Assembly: GCF_900143525.1 (NCBI RefSeq)
Contig: NZ_FREZ01000004.1
Location: forward strand, 124,001 to 188,000
Reading direction: 5' to 3'
Length of the DNA: 64,000 nucleotides
DNA from: Ruegeria sp. Alg231-54
Lineage (GTDB): Bacteria > Pseudomonadota > Alphaproteobacteria > Rhodobacterales > Rhodobacteraceae
The position numbers and the translations under genes were made by a program. Below, one piece after another: positions 24,968 through 33,845 of this stretch (positions are counted from its first letter, which is position 1; every line of letters begins with the position of its first letter). Under the pieces are notes generated by a model. The model saw only the letters and a program-made list of their open reading frames with translations. It searched no databases and was not told the origin of the DNA.

Positions 24968-25147
24968 ATGGACCGCACCGCCACCTCTCTATTCTGGACC
25001 CACTCACAGGCCGCGGAAACCCACACCGGACCCGCGCCCAAGCCTTTACGCGCGCCTGTGTTCATCCACGACGCGATTACGCCGTGGGGCAGGGAAACAT
25101 TGCTGCTGAAACTGCTGCGCGAACAGGCGTCAGATCAGGACGAATAG
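24968..25147 (+). CDS. Small conserved-looking hypothetical protein, 59 residues
   Basis: An open frame from ATG 24968 to TAG 25145-25147 encodes 59 residues starting MDRTATSLFWTHSQAAET. It contains PVFIHDAITPWGRETLLLKL and ends LLREQASDQDE. Codon use is like neighbouring genes, with GC-rich third positions and no rare runs. The last 13 bp overlap the convergent map gene. Small proteins in this position beside methionine aminopeptidase recur in Rhodobacteraceae as far as I recall. No function is known. Confidence 0.68.
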   Translation: MDRTATSLFWTHSQAAETHTGPAPKPLRAPVFIHDAITPWGRETLLLKLLREQASDQDE

Positions 25148-25947
25148 GTCGGGTGGAATTTATCGCCCGGTGACAGGGTAAAGATATCGACCCCATCAGC
25201 CGTCACACCCACCGAGTGTTCGAACTGCGCTGACAATGACTTGTCGCGGGTCACAGCGGTCCAGTCATCGGCCAGTGTTTTCGTCTCAGGACGGCCAAGG
25301 TTCACCATCGGTTCGATGGTGAAGAACATGCCCTCTTCCAGAACTGCGCCAGTGCCTGGACGGCCATAGTGCAGCACGTTTGGCGGCGCGTGGAAGACCC
25401 GGCCCAGACCGTGGCCACAGAAATCACGGACAACGCTCATCCGGTGCGCCTCGACATACGCCTGAATGGCGTGGCCGATATCACCGAAGGTGTTGCCCGG
25501 CTTGACCGCCTCGATGCCTTTGAACAGGGCATCATGTGTCACTTGGACCAGACGCTCAGCCTTGCGGGGCAGTTTGCCCGCAACATACATGCGCGAAGTA
25601 TCGCCGAACCAGCCGTCTACGATGACCGTAACGTCGATGTTCAGAATGTCGCCATCCTTCAGCTTCTTGTCGCCGGGAATGCCGTGGCAGACCACGTGAT
25701 TCACGCTGATACAGCTGGCATGCTGATAGCCCTTGTAGCCAATTGTTGCCGATGTCGCGCCTGCATCCTCGACCATCTGCGTGATCATGCCGTCAATTGC
25801 GCCAGTGGTCTGGCCCGGAAAGACATGTTCTGCAATATCGTCGAGTATCCGCGCAGCCAAAGCCCCTGCCGCATGCATGCCGGCAAAGTCACTCTGTTCG
25901 TAAATGCGGATGCCGTCCTTGGTCAGGCGGCCACGATGTTCTTTCAT
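25135..25947 (-). CDS. map: Type I methionine aminopeptidase
   Basis: The 270-residue enzyme removes the initiator methionine from nascent proteins. The pita-bread fold metal ligands are seen in order: LNIDVTVIVDGWFGDTSRMY (two Asp), GHGLGRVFHAPPNVLHYG (His), EEGMFFTIEPM (Glu) and SAQFEHSVGVT (Glu). HASCISVNHVVCHGIPG holds the substrate-binding His. Its length is normal. The stop lies inside the end of the 59-residue gene on the opposite strand. Confidence 0.95.
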   Translation of the reverse strand: MKEHRGRLTKDGIRIYEQSDFAGMHAAGALAARILDDIAEHVFPGQTTGAIDGMITQMVEDAGATSATIGYKGYQHASCISVNHVVCHGIPGDKKLKDGDILNIDVTVIVDGWFGDTSRMYVAGKLPRKAERLVQVTHDALFKGIEAVKPGNTFGDIGHAIQAYVEAHRMSVVRDFCGHGLGRVFHAPPNVLHYGRPGTGAVLEEGMFFTIEPMVNLGRPETKTLADDWTAVTRDKSLSAQFEHSVGVTADGVDIFTLSPGDKFHPTYSS

Positions 25948-26147
25948 CGACGCTAAGCTCCAAATGTTGCGCGCAGCCTGCCTTTTACGCTGCTTGTGCA
26001 GAAAGTTCCAGAGGGTGTGCGTTTGCGGGAGTTAGATGGCGCGGAACGCCCCCGGATCAAGGCTGCAAAGTTTGTCAAATTCGCTCAAAATCATAATTTC
26101 AGATAGAATGTTGTTTTTTCCCAGTGAGATCGCTTTGGAGGATCCAA

Positions 26148-26963
26148 ATGTCCAGCAATTCTGCCAATTTTATCGGTGAAATTCCACACCATTACGATCA
26201 GGGTCTGGGACCAAACATTTTCGTAGACTATGCCGACAGGTTAACCGGGCTGTGTGACGGCCTTGAAACGGGTCGCGTTCTGGAGCTTGCCGCAGGAACA
26301 GGAATTGTCAGCCGTAAGCTGCGCGACGCGTTAAACCCGTCTGTTTCGCTGACGGTTACGGACCTTAATCCGCCCATGTTGGAGATTGCAAAAGCCAAGT
26401 TCTCCGGCAGTGAGAATGTCGAGTTTGTCCAAGCGAATGCAATGGAACTGCCATTCGAAGACAGCAGTTTTGACCTGATCGTTTGCCAGTTTGGCGTGAT
26501 GTTCTTTCCGGACAAAACTATGTCATATCGTGAAGCCGCCCGTGTTCTGAAGCCGGGTGGCCGGTACGTGTTCAACGTCTGGAGCGATATGTCCGAAAAC
26601 CCGTTTTCCGAGACAGCTCACAAAGCGGCGATGACGTTCTTTCCCGAAAACCCACCGGGATTCTACAAGGTCCCGTTCCACTATGGCGACCCCGACGTCG
26701 TACACGCGGACCTTGCGGCCGCAGGTTGGGGGACCGTTACGCACGAAACCATCAGGTTGAACAAACCAATCGCCGACCTTGAGAAATTTGCGACAGCCCT
26801 GGTGTATGGAAATCCGTTGATTGACGAAATCAGAGCGCGCGGAGGTGTCGATCCGGATGCGGTTGTGGCCGAAATGCTGTCGGCGCTGCGTTCCAGATTT
26901 GAGGCCAGGGATATGGTGATGCCCCTTTCGGCAACCCAGTTCGAATGCCGAAACAAGGGGTGA
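26148..26963 (+). CDS. Class I SAM-dependent methyltransferase
   Basis: The 271-residue protein starts at ATG 26148 after GGAGGATCCAA. SAM-binding motif I VLELAAGTGIVSRKLRD lies near residue 45, the acidic ribose-binding end of beta-2 is LTVTDLNPPML, motif II is VEFVQANAMELPFEDSSFDL, and EAARVLKPGGRYVFNVWSD is the typical post-motif of UbiE/type 11 methyltransferases. The substrate is unknown. The gene stands alone between map and sfsA, with no operon partner. Confidence 0.85.
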   Translation: MSSNSANFIGEIPHHYDQGLGPNIFVDYADRLTGLCDGLETGRVLELAAGTGIVSRKLRDALNPSVSLTVTDLNPPMLEIAKAKFSGSENVEFVQANAMELPFEDSSFDLIVCQFGVMFFPDKTMSYREAARVLKPGGRYVFNVWSDMSENPFSETAHKAAMTFFPENPPGFYKVPFHYGDPDVVHADLAAAGWGTVTHETIRLNKPIADLEKFATALVYGNPLIDEIRARGGVDPDAVVAEMLSALRSRFEARDMVMPLSATQFECRNKG

Positions 26964-26989
26964 ATCGGACCTGACGGGGGCAAGTGATA

Positions 26990-27706
26990 TTACCCGGGCA
27001 GGTTAAAGTCCCCGAACCGTGTGGTATCCACCCAAACACCGTCGGGCGAAATTTGCGTACCATACACCAATCGCTCTACACCCTTCGCCTGTGCCGTCTC
27101 AAATGCCGCCGCATAGGCCGCGTCTATATCCGCCGCCAAACCAAACCGATCGCAATCCGTGCGCTGCACCAGATACAACATGATCGCGCGATGTCCTTGG
27201 GTCACCATGGCCGTCAGCTCTCCTAGATGTTTGGTACCGCGTGCAGTGACGCTGTCGGGGAATTCTGCCAGACATGGTTCACGGGACAGGGTCACGCTTT
27301 TGACCTCGACATAGGCGTCGGGCAGGCCCCGTTGTGTAAGCAGGAAGTCTATGCGGCTGTTCTGGCCGTACTTCACCTCGGGCTTTACGGTTTCATAAGC
27401 CGCCAGTTCGGGGATTTCGCCGGTCTCAAGGGACGCGCGCAGGGCTTTGTTGGGCACCGAGGTGTCAACACCGGTAAAATGCCCATTCTCATGGTCGACC
27501 AGACGCCAGCCGTATTTTAGCTTCTTCTTCGGGTCGTCGTTGGGTTCCAGCCAGATCTTCTCGCCGGGTTCCGCCAGGCCCATCATTGACCCCGGATTGG
27601 CGCAATGGGCTCTTACTTCACACCCGTCCTCCAACTGGCAATCGGCCAGAAAACGTTTGTAGCGGCGGATCAGACGGGCGGGGATCAATGGGGTGGCAAA
27701 CTTCAT
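26990..27706 (-). CDS. sfsA: DNA/RNA nuclease SfsA (sugar fermentation stimulation protein)
   Basis: The 238-residue product matches SfsA along its length: LIPARLIRRYKRFLADCQLE and VRAHCANPGSMMGLAEPGEK near the start, YGQNSRIDFLLTQRG near residue 115, and AYVEVKSVTLSREPCLAEFPDSVTARG, of which the D-x(n)-E-x-K arrangement (RIDFLL … VEVKSVT) is the nuclease-like core. Later blocks are HLGELTAMVTQGHRAIMLYL. The biological role is unclear although nucleic-acid binding and nuclease activity are attributed to the family. It is monocistronic as far as can be seen. Confidence 0.9.
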   Translation of the reverse strand: MKFATPLIPARLIRRYKRFLADCQLEDGCEVRAHCANPGSMMGLAEPGEKIWLEPNDDPKKKLKYGWRLVDHENGHFTGVDTSVPNKALRASLETGEIPELAAYETVKPEVKYGQNSRIDFLLTQRGLPDAYVEVKSVTLSREPCLAEFPDSVTARGTKHLGELTAMVTQGHRAIMLYLVQRTDCDRFGLAADIDAAYAAAFETAQAKGVERLVYGTQISPDGVWVDTTRFGDFNLPG

Positions 27707-27745
27707 GCCACCCGGCTTAACGCGCGCCCGTCCGTATGGGAAGTG

Positions 27746-28501
27746 TCAGACGAGGCCCGCCATTACGCCACCATCCACATCCCAGACTGCCCCGGTGACC
27801 CAACCCGCATCATCGGACAGAAGATAGGTGATCGTATGCGCCACATCCTCGGGCCGACCGACGCGGCCGATCGGGTGGAAAGCGTCGAAAGCACCAGTCA
27901 AGGTCGCCTCTATCTGATCTGGTGCGATGAAGGCACCATAGATGGGGGTCACCACCACCGCTGGAGAAACGGCGTTCACCCGGATGTTGTGTTCCGCCAG
28001 CTCCATTGCCAGATGCTGCGTCAGGGAATGAAGTCCGGCCTTGGCCATCGAATAGGCCGAGGAGGGGGTGGCGCGAACTGCCTGTTTTGCCCACATAGAG
28101 CCTATGTTAACGATATTTCCGCCTCCGTTGGCTTTCATATTTTCGGCCACGGCTTGGGTGACGAAAAAAGTTGCGCGGTTCAGGTCCAGATAGCTGTCAT
28201 AGTCTTCGGCAGTGTGTTCCATGAACGGTTTTGGCGCGAATGTACCGGCTGCATTTACCAATCCCTGAATGTGGCGCGTGTCCGATTTTATCTGTTTGAT
28301 CAACCCTTCGACGTCTGCCATGTCACGCAGGTTCGCGCGGTATATGTCCGCAGCGCCGCCAAGTTCCGCTTTCGCTGCGTCCAGCTTTCCAGCGGATGAC
28401 CCGACAAGGGTCACGTGCCCGCCACTTGCTATGATTTGGCGCGCTGTGGCCAGACCCATTCCGCTGGATCCACCTATGATAAGTGTTGTTGTCTGTGTCA
28501 C
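27746..28501 (-). CDS. Short-chain dehydrogenase/reductase family oxidoreductase
   Basis: The 251-residue SDR has the cofactor-binding [14 protein letters not shown] motif, a central NAG-type segment ([13 protein letters not shown]), the catalytic Ser region [10 protein letters not shown], and the YxxxK motif in [14 protein letters not shown]. It ends with the common GAVWDVDGG sequence. Substrate preference cannot be predicted. It is divergent from a TetR-family gene, with 93-99 bp between them containing two similar dyads, so it is almost certainly the TetR protein's target. Confidence 0.88.
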   Translation of the reverse strand: MTQTTTLIIGGSSGMGLATARQIIASGGHVTLVGSSAGKLDAAKAELGGAADIYRANLRDMADVEGLIKQIKSDTRHIQGLVNAAGTFAPKPFMEHTAEDYDSYLDLNRATFFVTQAVAENMKANGGGNIVNIGSMWAKQAVRATPSSAYSMAKAGLHSLTQHLAMELAEHNIRVNAVSPAVVVTPIYGAFIAPDQIEATLTGAFDAFHPIGRVGRPEDVAHTITYLLSDDAGWVTGAVWDVDGGVMAGLV

Positions 28502-28513
28502 GATCAGATTCCC

Positions 28514-28584
28514 TATCTACTGATAGGTAGATATATTGAGTTTGAAATTTGAAATACAACTCCCTATCTATGGGTAGGTAAATT
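28514..28584. promoter_or_regulatory. Paired TetR-type operators between the SDR and TetR genes
   Basis: Site 1 at 28514-28533 is a perfect dyad, TATCTAC-tgatag-GTAGATA. Site 2 at 28565-28584 is TATCTAT-gggtag-GTAAATT, which shares the same layout with a degraded right arm. The sites are 51 bp apart, close to five helical turns. Each lies next to one of the two divergent start codons, as expected for a repressor that controls both genes. Confidence 0.75.
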
Positions 28585-28600
28585 TTAAATTGATGTGCAG

Positions 28601-29164
28601 ATGCCCAAAACGGAAAAACCCCTGTCAGAAACCGCCAGCCGTATTTTGGATGTGGCCGAACGTATGGCGCGACAAGGCGGATATTATGCTTTCAGTTTTC
28701 GCGACATAGCAGCAGAAATCGGCATCAAATCAGCCAGCATTCACTACCATTTTCCCACCAAGGAAGCTTTGGGTGAGGCGCTGGTTACCCGGTACACTGA
28801 TCGGTTCCTGGGGGCGTTGGGGCGGTTGGACGAAGCCACGCCTTTGGAATCTCTTGAACAATATGTGGCGGCATATCGACAAGCATTGATTGAACAGGAC
28901 CTGATGTGCCTGTGCGGTATGTTCGGTGCTGAAATCGCAAGGTTGCCGGACCCGGTTGCCAGAAGAACGCGTGAGTTTTTCGAACGCAATCTAGTATGGC
29001 TGGAAACTGTCTTCAGGGCCGCCGGTGCCACAAACCCCGAAGCGCGCGCCGGTGAAACGATCGCCCGTTTAGAAGGAGCGATGATCCTAGCGCGGTCGAT
29101 GAACGATATGGACCTGTTCCAAAGCGTCACTGCCGATTTGCCTGCCCAAGCGTTGCGAGAATGA
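28601..29164 (+). CDS. TetR/AcrR family transcriptional regulator
   Basis: The product of about 187 residues has an N-terminal TetR helix-turn-helix: ASRILDVAERMARQGGYYAF then SFRDIAAEIGIKSASIHYHF, with the recognition helix at SASIHYHFPTKEAL near residue 48. The C-terminal ligand domain includes the TetR_C-type segment DLMCLCGMFGAEIARLPDPV, resembling the NemR/YxaF group in which cysteines sense reactive electrophiles. Start ATG 28601 is chosen; GTG 28595 is in frame and possible, and neither has a clear ribosome binding site. The divergent SDR and the paired dyads indicate autoregulation and control of the SDR. Confidence 0.87.
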   Translation: MPKTEKPLSETASRILDVAERMARQGGYYAFSFRDIAAEIGIKSASIHYHFPTKEALGEALVTRYTDRFLGALGRLDEATPLESLEQYVAAYRQALIEQDLMCLCGMFGAEIARLPDPVARRTREFFERNLVWLETVFRAAGATNPEARAGETIARLEGAMILARSMNDMDLFQSVTADLPAQALRE

Positions 29165-29234
29165 CAAACGGGCCTTGCGAGGTTCAGCAGGAACGATATC
29201 TTGCGGCCTGTGCCATATAAGGAAAGGACAGGTC

Positions 29235-29957
29235 ATGCCGAACCCAACCGCAGCAATGCTTGTGATCGGGGATGAAATCCTGTCGGGGCGCACCCGGGAT
29301 GCAAACATGCATTACCTTGCGCAGGAACTGACCAAACAGGGCATCGATCTTAAAGAGGTTCGTATGGTCAGCGATGACGCCACTGCCATCGAACAGGCCG
29401 TGCGCGCCCTGTCGGACTGCTTTGATCATGTGTTCACCAGCGGCGGAATAGGCCCGACCCATGACGATATCACGGCCGACTGCATTGCCCGCGCCTTTGG
29501 TGCATCGATTGATGTGCGCGCCGACGCCCGAGCGCTGTTGGAGCAGCACTACGAGAACTCCGGGTTGGAACTGAACGCCGCGCGCCTGCGGATGGCACGT
29601 ATTCCGGAAGGCGCGACATTAATCGACAATCCGGTCTCAACCGCGCCGGGATTCACCCTTGGCAACGTGCACGTCATGGCGGGAATCCCCACAATTTTTC
29701 AGGCTATGGTCGCCAGTGTTTTGCCTAAGCTGACCGGCGGCGATCCCCTGTTGTCGCAAACGCTGCGGGTCAACCGGGGTGAAGGTGATATCGCCTCGAC
29801 CCTGTCGGCTTTGGCTGAGGATTATCCTGATCTCGCCATCGGCAGCTATCCGTTTCAGGTAAATGGTGTATTCGGCTCTAACGTAGTGGTTCGTGGCACG
29901 AACGGGTCACAGGTCGATGCGGCCACGACCCGGTTGGCGAAAGAGCTGGAGCTTTGA
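29235..29957 (+). CDS. CinA-type molybdopterin-binding domain protein
   Basis: The 240-residue protein starts at ATG 29235 after AGGAAAGGACAGG. It has the MoCF_biosynth/CinA N-terminal domain: AAMLVIGDEILSGRTRDANM, LKEVRMVSDDATAIEQAVRA and FTSGGIGPTHDDITADCIAR. NPVSTAPGFTLGNVHVMAGI follows, typical of CinA. The C-terminal nicotinamide-nucleotide amidase domain of full CinA is absent, so this is the short form common in alphaproteobacteria, of uncertain role (ADP-ribose pyrophosphatase activity is known for full CinA). Its stop overlaps the GNAT gene by 4 bp. Confidence 0.87.
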   Translation: MPNPTAAMLVIGDEILSGRTRDANMHYLAQELTKQGIDLKEVRMVSDDATAIEQAVRALSDCFDHVFTSGGIGPTHDDITADCIARAFGASIDVRADARALLEQHYENSGLELNAARLRMARIPEGATLIDNPVSTAPGFTLGNVHVMAGIPTIFQAMVASVLPKLTGGDPLLSQTLRVNRGEGDIASTLSALAEDYPDLAIGSYPFQVNGVFGSNVVVRGTNGSQVDAATTRLAKELEL

Positions 29958-30673
29958 GCCCGAACTGGGCCGACGTTGTCGACGGTACATGGCCGGCGGC
30001 TCGGTTCGAGATTATTGGCCCTTTTCGCCTGCGACAGGGGTTGGGTGGTGGTTCGCGCGTTTCCGCGGCCAGCGCTCTGGCACCAGCGACCGATGAAGAT
30101 ATTAGAGCCGCTGAAGGGGCGATGCGCGCGATGGGCCAGCGGCCCATATTCTGCCTGCGTCCGGGCGACGAACGGCTGGATCAACAGCTTGCGGATAGGG
30201 GCTATGACATTCTTGATCCTGTCAACATCTACCAATGCCCGGTCGACCACCTGACCGGTACGCCCATCCCTCGGGTCACCGCCTTTACCATCTGGAGTCC
30301 ACTGGCGATCATGAACGAGGTCTGGGCACAGGGCGGTATCGGGCCAGAACGGCTGGCCATCATGGACCGAGCCGATGGGCTGAAAACGGGGATATTCCTG
30401 CGTCATTCCGATCACCCGGCGGGGACCGGATTTGTCGCCATTCACGACGATGTCGCCATGGTTCATGCGCTGGAAATCCTGCCGGCCCACCGGCGTCAGG
30501 GCCTGGGTCAGTGGGCTATGCGCGCGGCTGCAATCTGGGCGCAAAAGAACGGCGCAAAAACGCTAAGTGTGATCTGCACCAAGGCCAATGACGGGGCAAA
30601 TGGTCTCTACCATGCGCTCGGGATGGAGATAACCGGAGAATACCATTACCGTCAGCTTGTCCAAGGAGAGTGA
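29954..30673 (+). CDS. GNAT family N-acetyltransferase
   Basis: The 239-residue product starts at TTG 29954, overlapping the CinA-type gene. The GNAT core lies in the C-terminal half: GTGFVAIHDDVAMVHALEIL then PAHRRQGLGQWAMRAAAIWA, where R/Q-x-x-G-x-G/A binds acetyl-CoA. KTLSVICTKANDGANGLYHALGM follows, as in RimI-like enzymes. The N-terminal half may be a degenerate second GNAT domain (DEDIRAAEGAMRAMGQRPIF). The substrate is unknown. It is coupled to the downstream CMD-type gene. Confidence 0.82.
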   Translation: MSPNWADVVDGTWPAARFEIIGPFRLRQGLGGGSRVSAASALAPATDEDIRAAEGAMRAMGQRPIFCLRPGDERLDQQLADRGYDILDPVNIYQCPVDHLTGTPIPRVTAFTIWSPLAIMNEVWAQGGIGPERLAIMDRADGLKTGIFLRHSDHPAGTGFVAIHDDVAMVHALEILPAHRRQGLGQWAMRAAAIWAQKNGAKTLSVICTKANDGANGLYHALGMEITGEYHYRQLVQGE

Positions 30674-30678
30674 CCACC

Positions 30679-31251
30679 GTGACCGACCAAACCCTGCCCA
30701 CCGCGCTGGACCTGCCGATGGTGGACCCGCTGCCGCCTGAGACGCAGAAGTACTTTGATATCTGTGTCGAAAAACTGGGCTTTGTGCCCAATGTTCTGAA
30801 GGCTTATGCGTTCGACATCGACAAGCTGAACGCGTTTACGGCGAATTATAACGACCTGATGTTGGGTGACAGCGGGTTGTCAAAACTGGAACGCGAAATG
30901 ATTGCGGTGGTCGTGTCCGCGATCAACAAGTGCTTTTACTGTCTGGTGGCCCATGGTGCAGCTGTTCGGCAATTGTCGGGCAATCCCCAATTGGGCGAGA
31001 TGCTGGTTATGAACTACCGCGTGGCCCCTCTGGACGACCGTCAACGCGCCATGTTGGATTTTGCAGCCAAGATGACGACCGCCAGTACCGAGATCGAAGA
31101 ACCTGATCGCCAACATCTGCGCGATGTTGGGTTCAGCGACCGGGACATTTGGGACGTTGCCAATGTGACCGGCTTTTTCAACATGTCGAACCGGGTGGCC
31201 AGCGCAACAGCGATGGCCCCGAACGACGAATACCATACGCAGGCCCGATGA
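30679..31251 (+). CDS. Peroxidase-related/carboxymuconolactone decarboxylase-like protein
   Basis: The product of about 190 residues belongs to the AhpD-like CMD superfamily. Its active-site motif INKCFYCLVAHGAAVRQLSG carries CxxC followed by HG, the thiol pair and proton relay of AhpD-type alkylhydroperoxidases. The N-terminal block ETQKYFDICVEKLGFVPNVL and the end VTGFFNMSNRVASATAMAPN are those of the uncharacterised peroxidase-related subfamily. GTG 30679 is chosen over GTG 30670 because the AGGAGA ribosome binding site is too close to the first. It overlaps the OmpA gene by 4 bp. Confidence 0.87.
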   Translation: MTDQTLPTALDLPMVDPLPPETQKYFDICVEKLGFVPNVLKAYAFDIDKLNAFTANYNDLMLGDSGLSKLEREMIAVVVSAINKCFYCLVAHGAAVRQLSGNPQLGEMLVMNYRVAPLDDRQRAMLDFAAKMTTASTEIEEPDRQHLRDVGFSDRDIWDVANVTGFFNMSNRVASATAMAPNDEYHTQAR

Positions 31252-32147
31252 TACGAACCGCAGCCCTTTTTCTGATGATGGCCAGTCAGGGTCTTGCACA
31301 GAACCTGACGGTGCCCTCTGGCGCGCGGCTGGTCAGCGACCGGACCAGCGAATTGGACAGCTATGAGCTTCCAATCGGCCCTTTCGTTGACGGTGCAGTG
31401 CCCGCAAGAGAGGTTGAAGGAAAGGTCGAACGGTTTACCTGGCGGCTGCAATCGGGCTCTAGCACCACGCTGCAATTGCTGGCCCCGTTGCGGGATCAGA
31501 TCGCCGCGCAGGGGTACGAGATATTGCTTGAGTGTCAGGCCAAAACGTGTGGCGGGTTCGATTTTCGTTTTGGCACCGAAGTCGTGCCAACACCCGACAT
31601 GTATGTGGCCATTCAGGACTATCGCTTTTTGTCCGCCATTCGTGGGGGTAATGTGGTCAGCCTGTTGGTCAGCCGCAATCCGCCTGACGGGTATGTGCAG
31701 ATGATCCGCGTCACACCGGTGGGCGCAGAGGCTCCGCCGCCGCTTGTGATCGACGAGCCGGTCACGTCGCCCAGCGACCTGTTGGCCGAATTGGAGCAAA
31801 ACGGCCACGCAATATTGGAAGATCTTCATTTCCGCACCGGAGAGATGACGTTGGGCGAGGGGCCCTTTGCGTCGCTGAAATTGGTTGCGGAGTTCTTGAA
31901 CAAAAACCCAAACATCCGGCTGGCACTTGTGGGTCACACCGATGACACGGGCGCGCTGGATGCCAATATCTCGGTCAGTACCGGCCGTGCGCAGGCCGTG
32001 CGTGCCCGGTTGATCGAGGTGCATGGGATCGCGGCAGACCGGGTCGAAGCGCGCGGGATCGGCTATCTGGCCCCGCTCACCTCGAATGCCACACCGGAAG
32101 GCCGCGACCTGAATCGCCGGGTCGAGGCGGTCTTGCTGGTCAACTGA
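31248..32147 (+). CDS. OmpA-family outer-membrane protein
   Basis: The 299-residue product has a signal peptide (MIRTAALFLMMASQGLAQ). Its N-terminal domain of unknown fold (residues about 20-170, with CQAKTCGGFDFRFGTEV carrying two cysteines) resembles the DUF4892 type of envelope proteins. The C-terminal OmpA peptidoglycan-binding domain runs from about residue 185: LEDLHFRTGEMTLGEG, LALVGHTDDTGALDANISVS, GRAQAVRARLIEVHGIAADR and EGRDLNRRVEAVL. It would tether the outer membrane to the cell wall. It is the last gene of the CinA-GNAT-CMD-OmpA string. Confidence 0.88.
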   Translation: MIRTAALFLMMASQGLAQNLTVPSGARLVSDRTSELDSYELPIGPFVDGAVPAREVEGKVERFTWRLQSGSSTTLQLLAPLRDQIAAQGYEILLECQAKTCGGFDFRFGTEVVPTPDMYVAIQDYRFLSAIRGGNVVSLLVSRNPPDGYVQMIRVTPVGAEAPPPLVIDEPVTSPSDLLAELEQNGHAILEDLHFRTGEMTLGEGPFASLKLVAEFLNKNPNIRLALVGHTDDTGALDANISVSTGRAQAVRARLIEVHGIAADRVEARGIGYLAPLTSNATPEGRDLNRRVEAVLLVN

Positions 32148-32516
32148 CGCCTAAATGCAGCGCTCACTTTGAACTGAATGAGATTACACAAGCCTCCCAT
32201 AATGGAACAAACGAACGCCTTTTAGATTTTGGATTCTCAGAGGAAGTAGTGGTGTGCCGCCTACACCTGCACCAGCCTATTCTCGAGCTTGATCTGATAA
32301 TAGCCCGCGCCAAGTTGACTGAGGTCACTCAGCTTGAATTGAAGAGCTGTTTTTGTGCCTTGTTGTTTAGCGGCGATGAATAAACCGATCGAGATCTAGT
32401 TTACCCTGAACAAGTGCATCTCTGCAAAGTTAACTTCATTTTGATGTTCTAGGTCCTCACAAGGCAGCGCTTTTTCTAGCAGCTTAGAATAGTGTTCAAT
32501 TGGGTGCCAAGAAACA
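32148..32516. other. AT-richer intergenic stretch without a convincing gene
   Basis: These 369 bases between the OmpA gene and the end of the methyltransferase gene are clearly richer in A+T than the neighbourhood. Only very short frames occur. A 70-codon minus frame (32396-32608) overlaps the methyltransferase gene in another frame and has no support. No tRNA, repeat or recombination site was recognised. Confidence 0.5.
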
Positions 32517-33845
32517 TTAGCGAGTGTGAGGTTTGCGACGACCCGAATGTATCCGCGAAAACAGGCCATTTGCCTTAATCCACTCAGAATATTCACGATA
32601 GTCTGCATCCGCCATAAGGTGTTTTTCTTCAGTTTTGGCCCGGGCGTAGTAAACTGCGTTCACTCCAAGTAGCAAAATACAGCTTTGAATAGCCGCCGCC
32701 GTTCCGAGGTTTGAAAGGAATGGTACAGACATCAGCCACCACATTGCGTTTTTTGACAGGTACGCCGGGTGCTTGGCATAGCGAAACGGCCCGGTCGTAA
32801 TTAACCCGCGATGTGTCAGATTCGAGAATCTAATTCCGAATGCAACCGTGGCCCAAGCATAAATCACAGCAAGTACTACGATCGCCGACCCCCATAGTGT
32901 CAAAAGCAGTTGCATCCCTTCAAACCAATATGTCCAATCTTGAGTGCCGGATTTGTAATCAAGAGGGCCACCTGAAGTCATGAGAATGAATGGCGGGTAA
33001 CAGATCAACGCTGCAACCCAAGAAGAAAGGTAAGGGTTTGCTGTTCTGATGTGTGAGTCCAGCGCTTTAAAAGTGCAAAGATATCCAATCGTCCCGATGC
33101 AGACGTCCACGAAAAACGTAAATTGAATTAAGAAAAAAACGGTCGGCAGCGGTTTAGAAAAAAAATTACTCAGATCAGCGTTGATCATGGAATGAATGTT
33201 CGTCGGCAGGATCGAGATCATAAATGCTAAGAAAAAACCTTTGACGAGCCATGCGCGACAATGATCTTTGACCTTTTGTCGATCGACAGTCGAGTAGTTT
33301 AACGTGACCAGCTTTCCAAAGTGCCAAAGCTCGTCGCGAGGATCCACCATGTGGCGAGTGGTAAATGCAATGTAAATTGGCGACAGGATCCAGAGCAATG
33401 GAAAAACAACAAGAGACAATGCCCGGGTCAACTCATATTTCGATGCTTCATAGGTTGGGATGAGTTGATAAGCTAGGGCGATCACGAGAAAGGTAGCACC
33501 TAGACCTATAGTTTTTGTAACTGTAATCTCCATGACTTCAGACTGGTGTCTTGCCAGCCCATAGTCCAAGCCTGTGGAAGCGCGCAAGTGTGCTTTGTCG
33601 AGCAAAATAGTCGATGCAATCATCGTTGCCGCAGGCAAACCCAACAACATCATAATGGATTGCAGCAAAGATACTTCGAAATACGCTGCTCCCATAGTGG
33701 CGCAGAACAAGGAAACGACACCGATCAATCCAGTGACTTCGCTTACGGCGGATTTCGGAAGTTGCCTTGAACTGACAAAAGTCGCCGAGTGCGGTGCGCC
33801 TACGGATTTTTTCTCGCTGGCATTGGTCTCAATCGCCGTGCTCAT
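32517..33845 (-). CDS. Multi-spanning membrane protein with C-terminal isoprenylcysteine-type methyltransferase domain
   Basis: The product is about 442 residues. The C-terminal 140 residues carry the ICMT/PEMT-like pattern: HRGLITTGPFRYAKHPAYLS and, further on, YYARAKTEEKHLMADADYRE followed by YSEW, the SAM-binding RHPxYx…EExxL…Y signature. Ahead of it lie about seven hydrophobic helices (for example AVSEVTGLIGVVSLFCATMG, GLGATFLVIALAYQLIPTYE and FFLIQFTFFVDVCIGTIGYL), which is far more than the usual 4-5 of the family. The substrate is unknown; lipids, isoprenoid thiols or quinones are all possible. Codon and base use are AT-richer than neighbours, suggesting horizontal acquisition. ATG 33845 is chosen; an upstream in-frame start at 33911 is possible. 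Confidence 0.75.
   Translation of the reverse strand: MSTAIETNASEKKSVGAPHSATFVSSRQLPKSAVSEVTGLIGVVSLFCATMGAAYFEVSLLQSIMMLLGLPAATMIASTILLDKAHLRASTGLDYGLARHQSEVMEITVTKTIGLGATFLVIALAYQLIPTYEASKYELTRALSLVVFPLLWILSPIYIAFTTRHMVDPRDELWHFGKLVTLNYSTVDRQKVKDHCRAWLVKGFFLAFMISILPTNIHSMINADLSNFFSKPLPTVFFLIQFTFFVDVCIGTIGYLCTFKALDSHIRTANPYLSSWVAALICYPPFILMTSGGPLDYKSGTQDWTYWFEGMQLLLTLWGSAIVVLAVIYAWATVAFGIRFSNLTHRGLITTGPFRYAKHPAYLSKNAMWWLMSVPFLSNLGTAAAIQSCILLLGVNAVYYARAKTEEKHLMADADYREYSEWIKANGLFSRIHSGRRKPHTR

Noticed and set aside
32396..32608. A 70-codon minus-strand frame at the end of the AT-rich gap.
   Set aside because: Half of it overlaps the methyltransferase gene in another frame, and it has neither homology nor a ribosome binding site.
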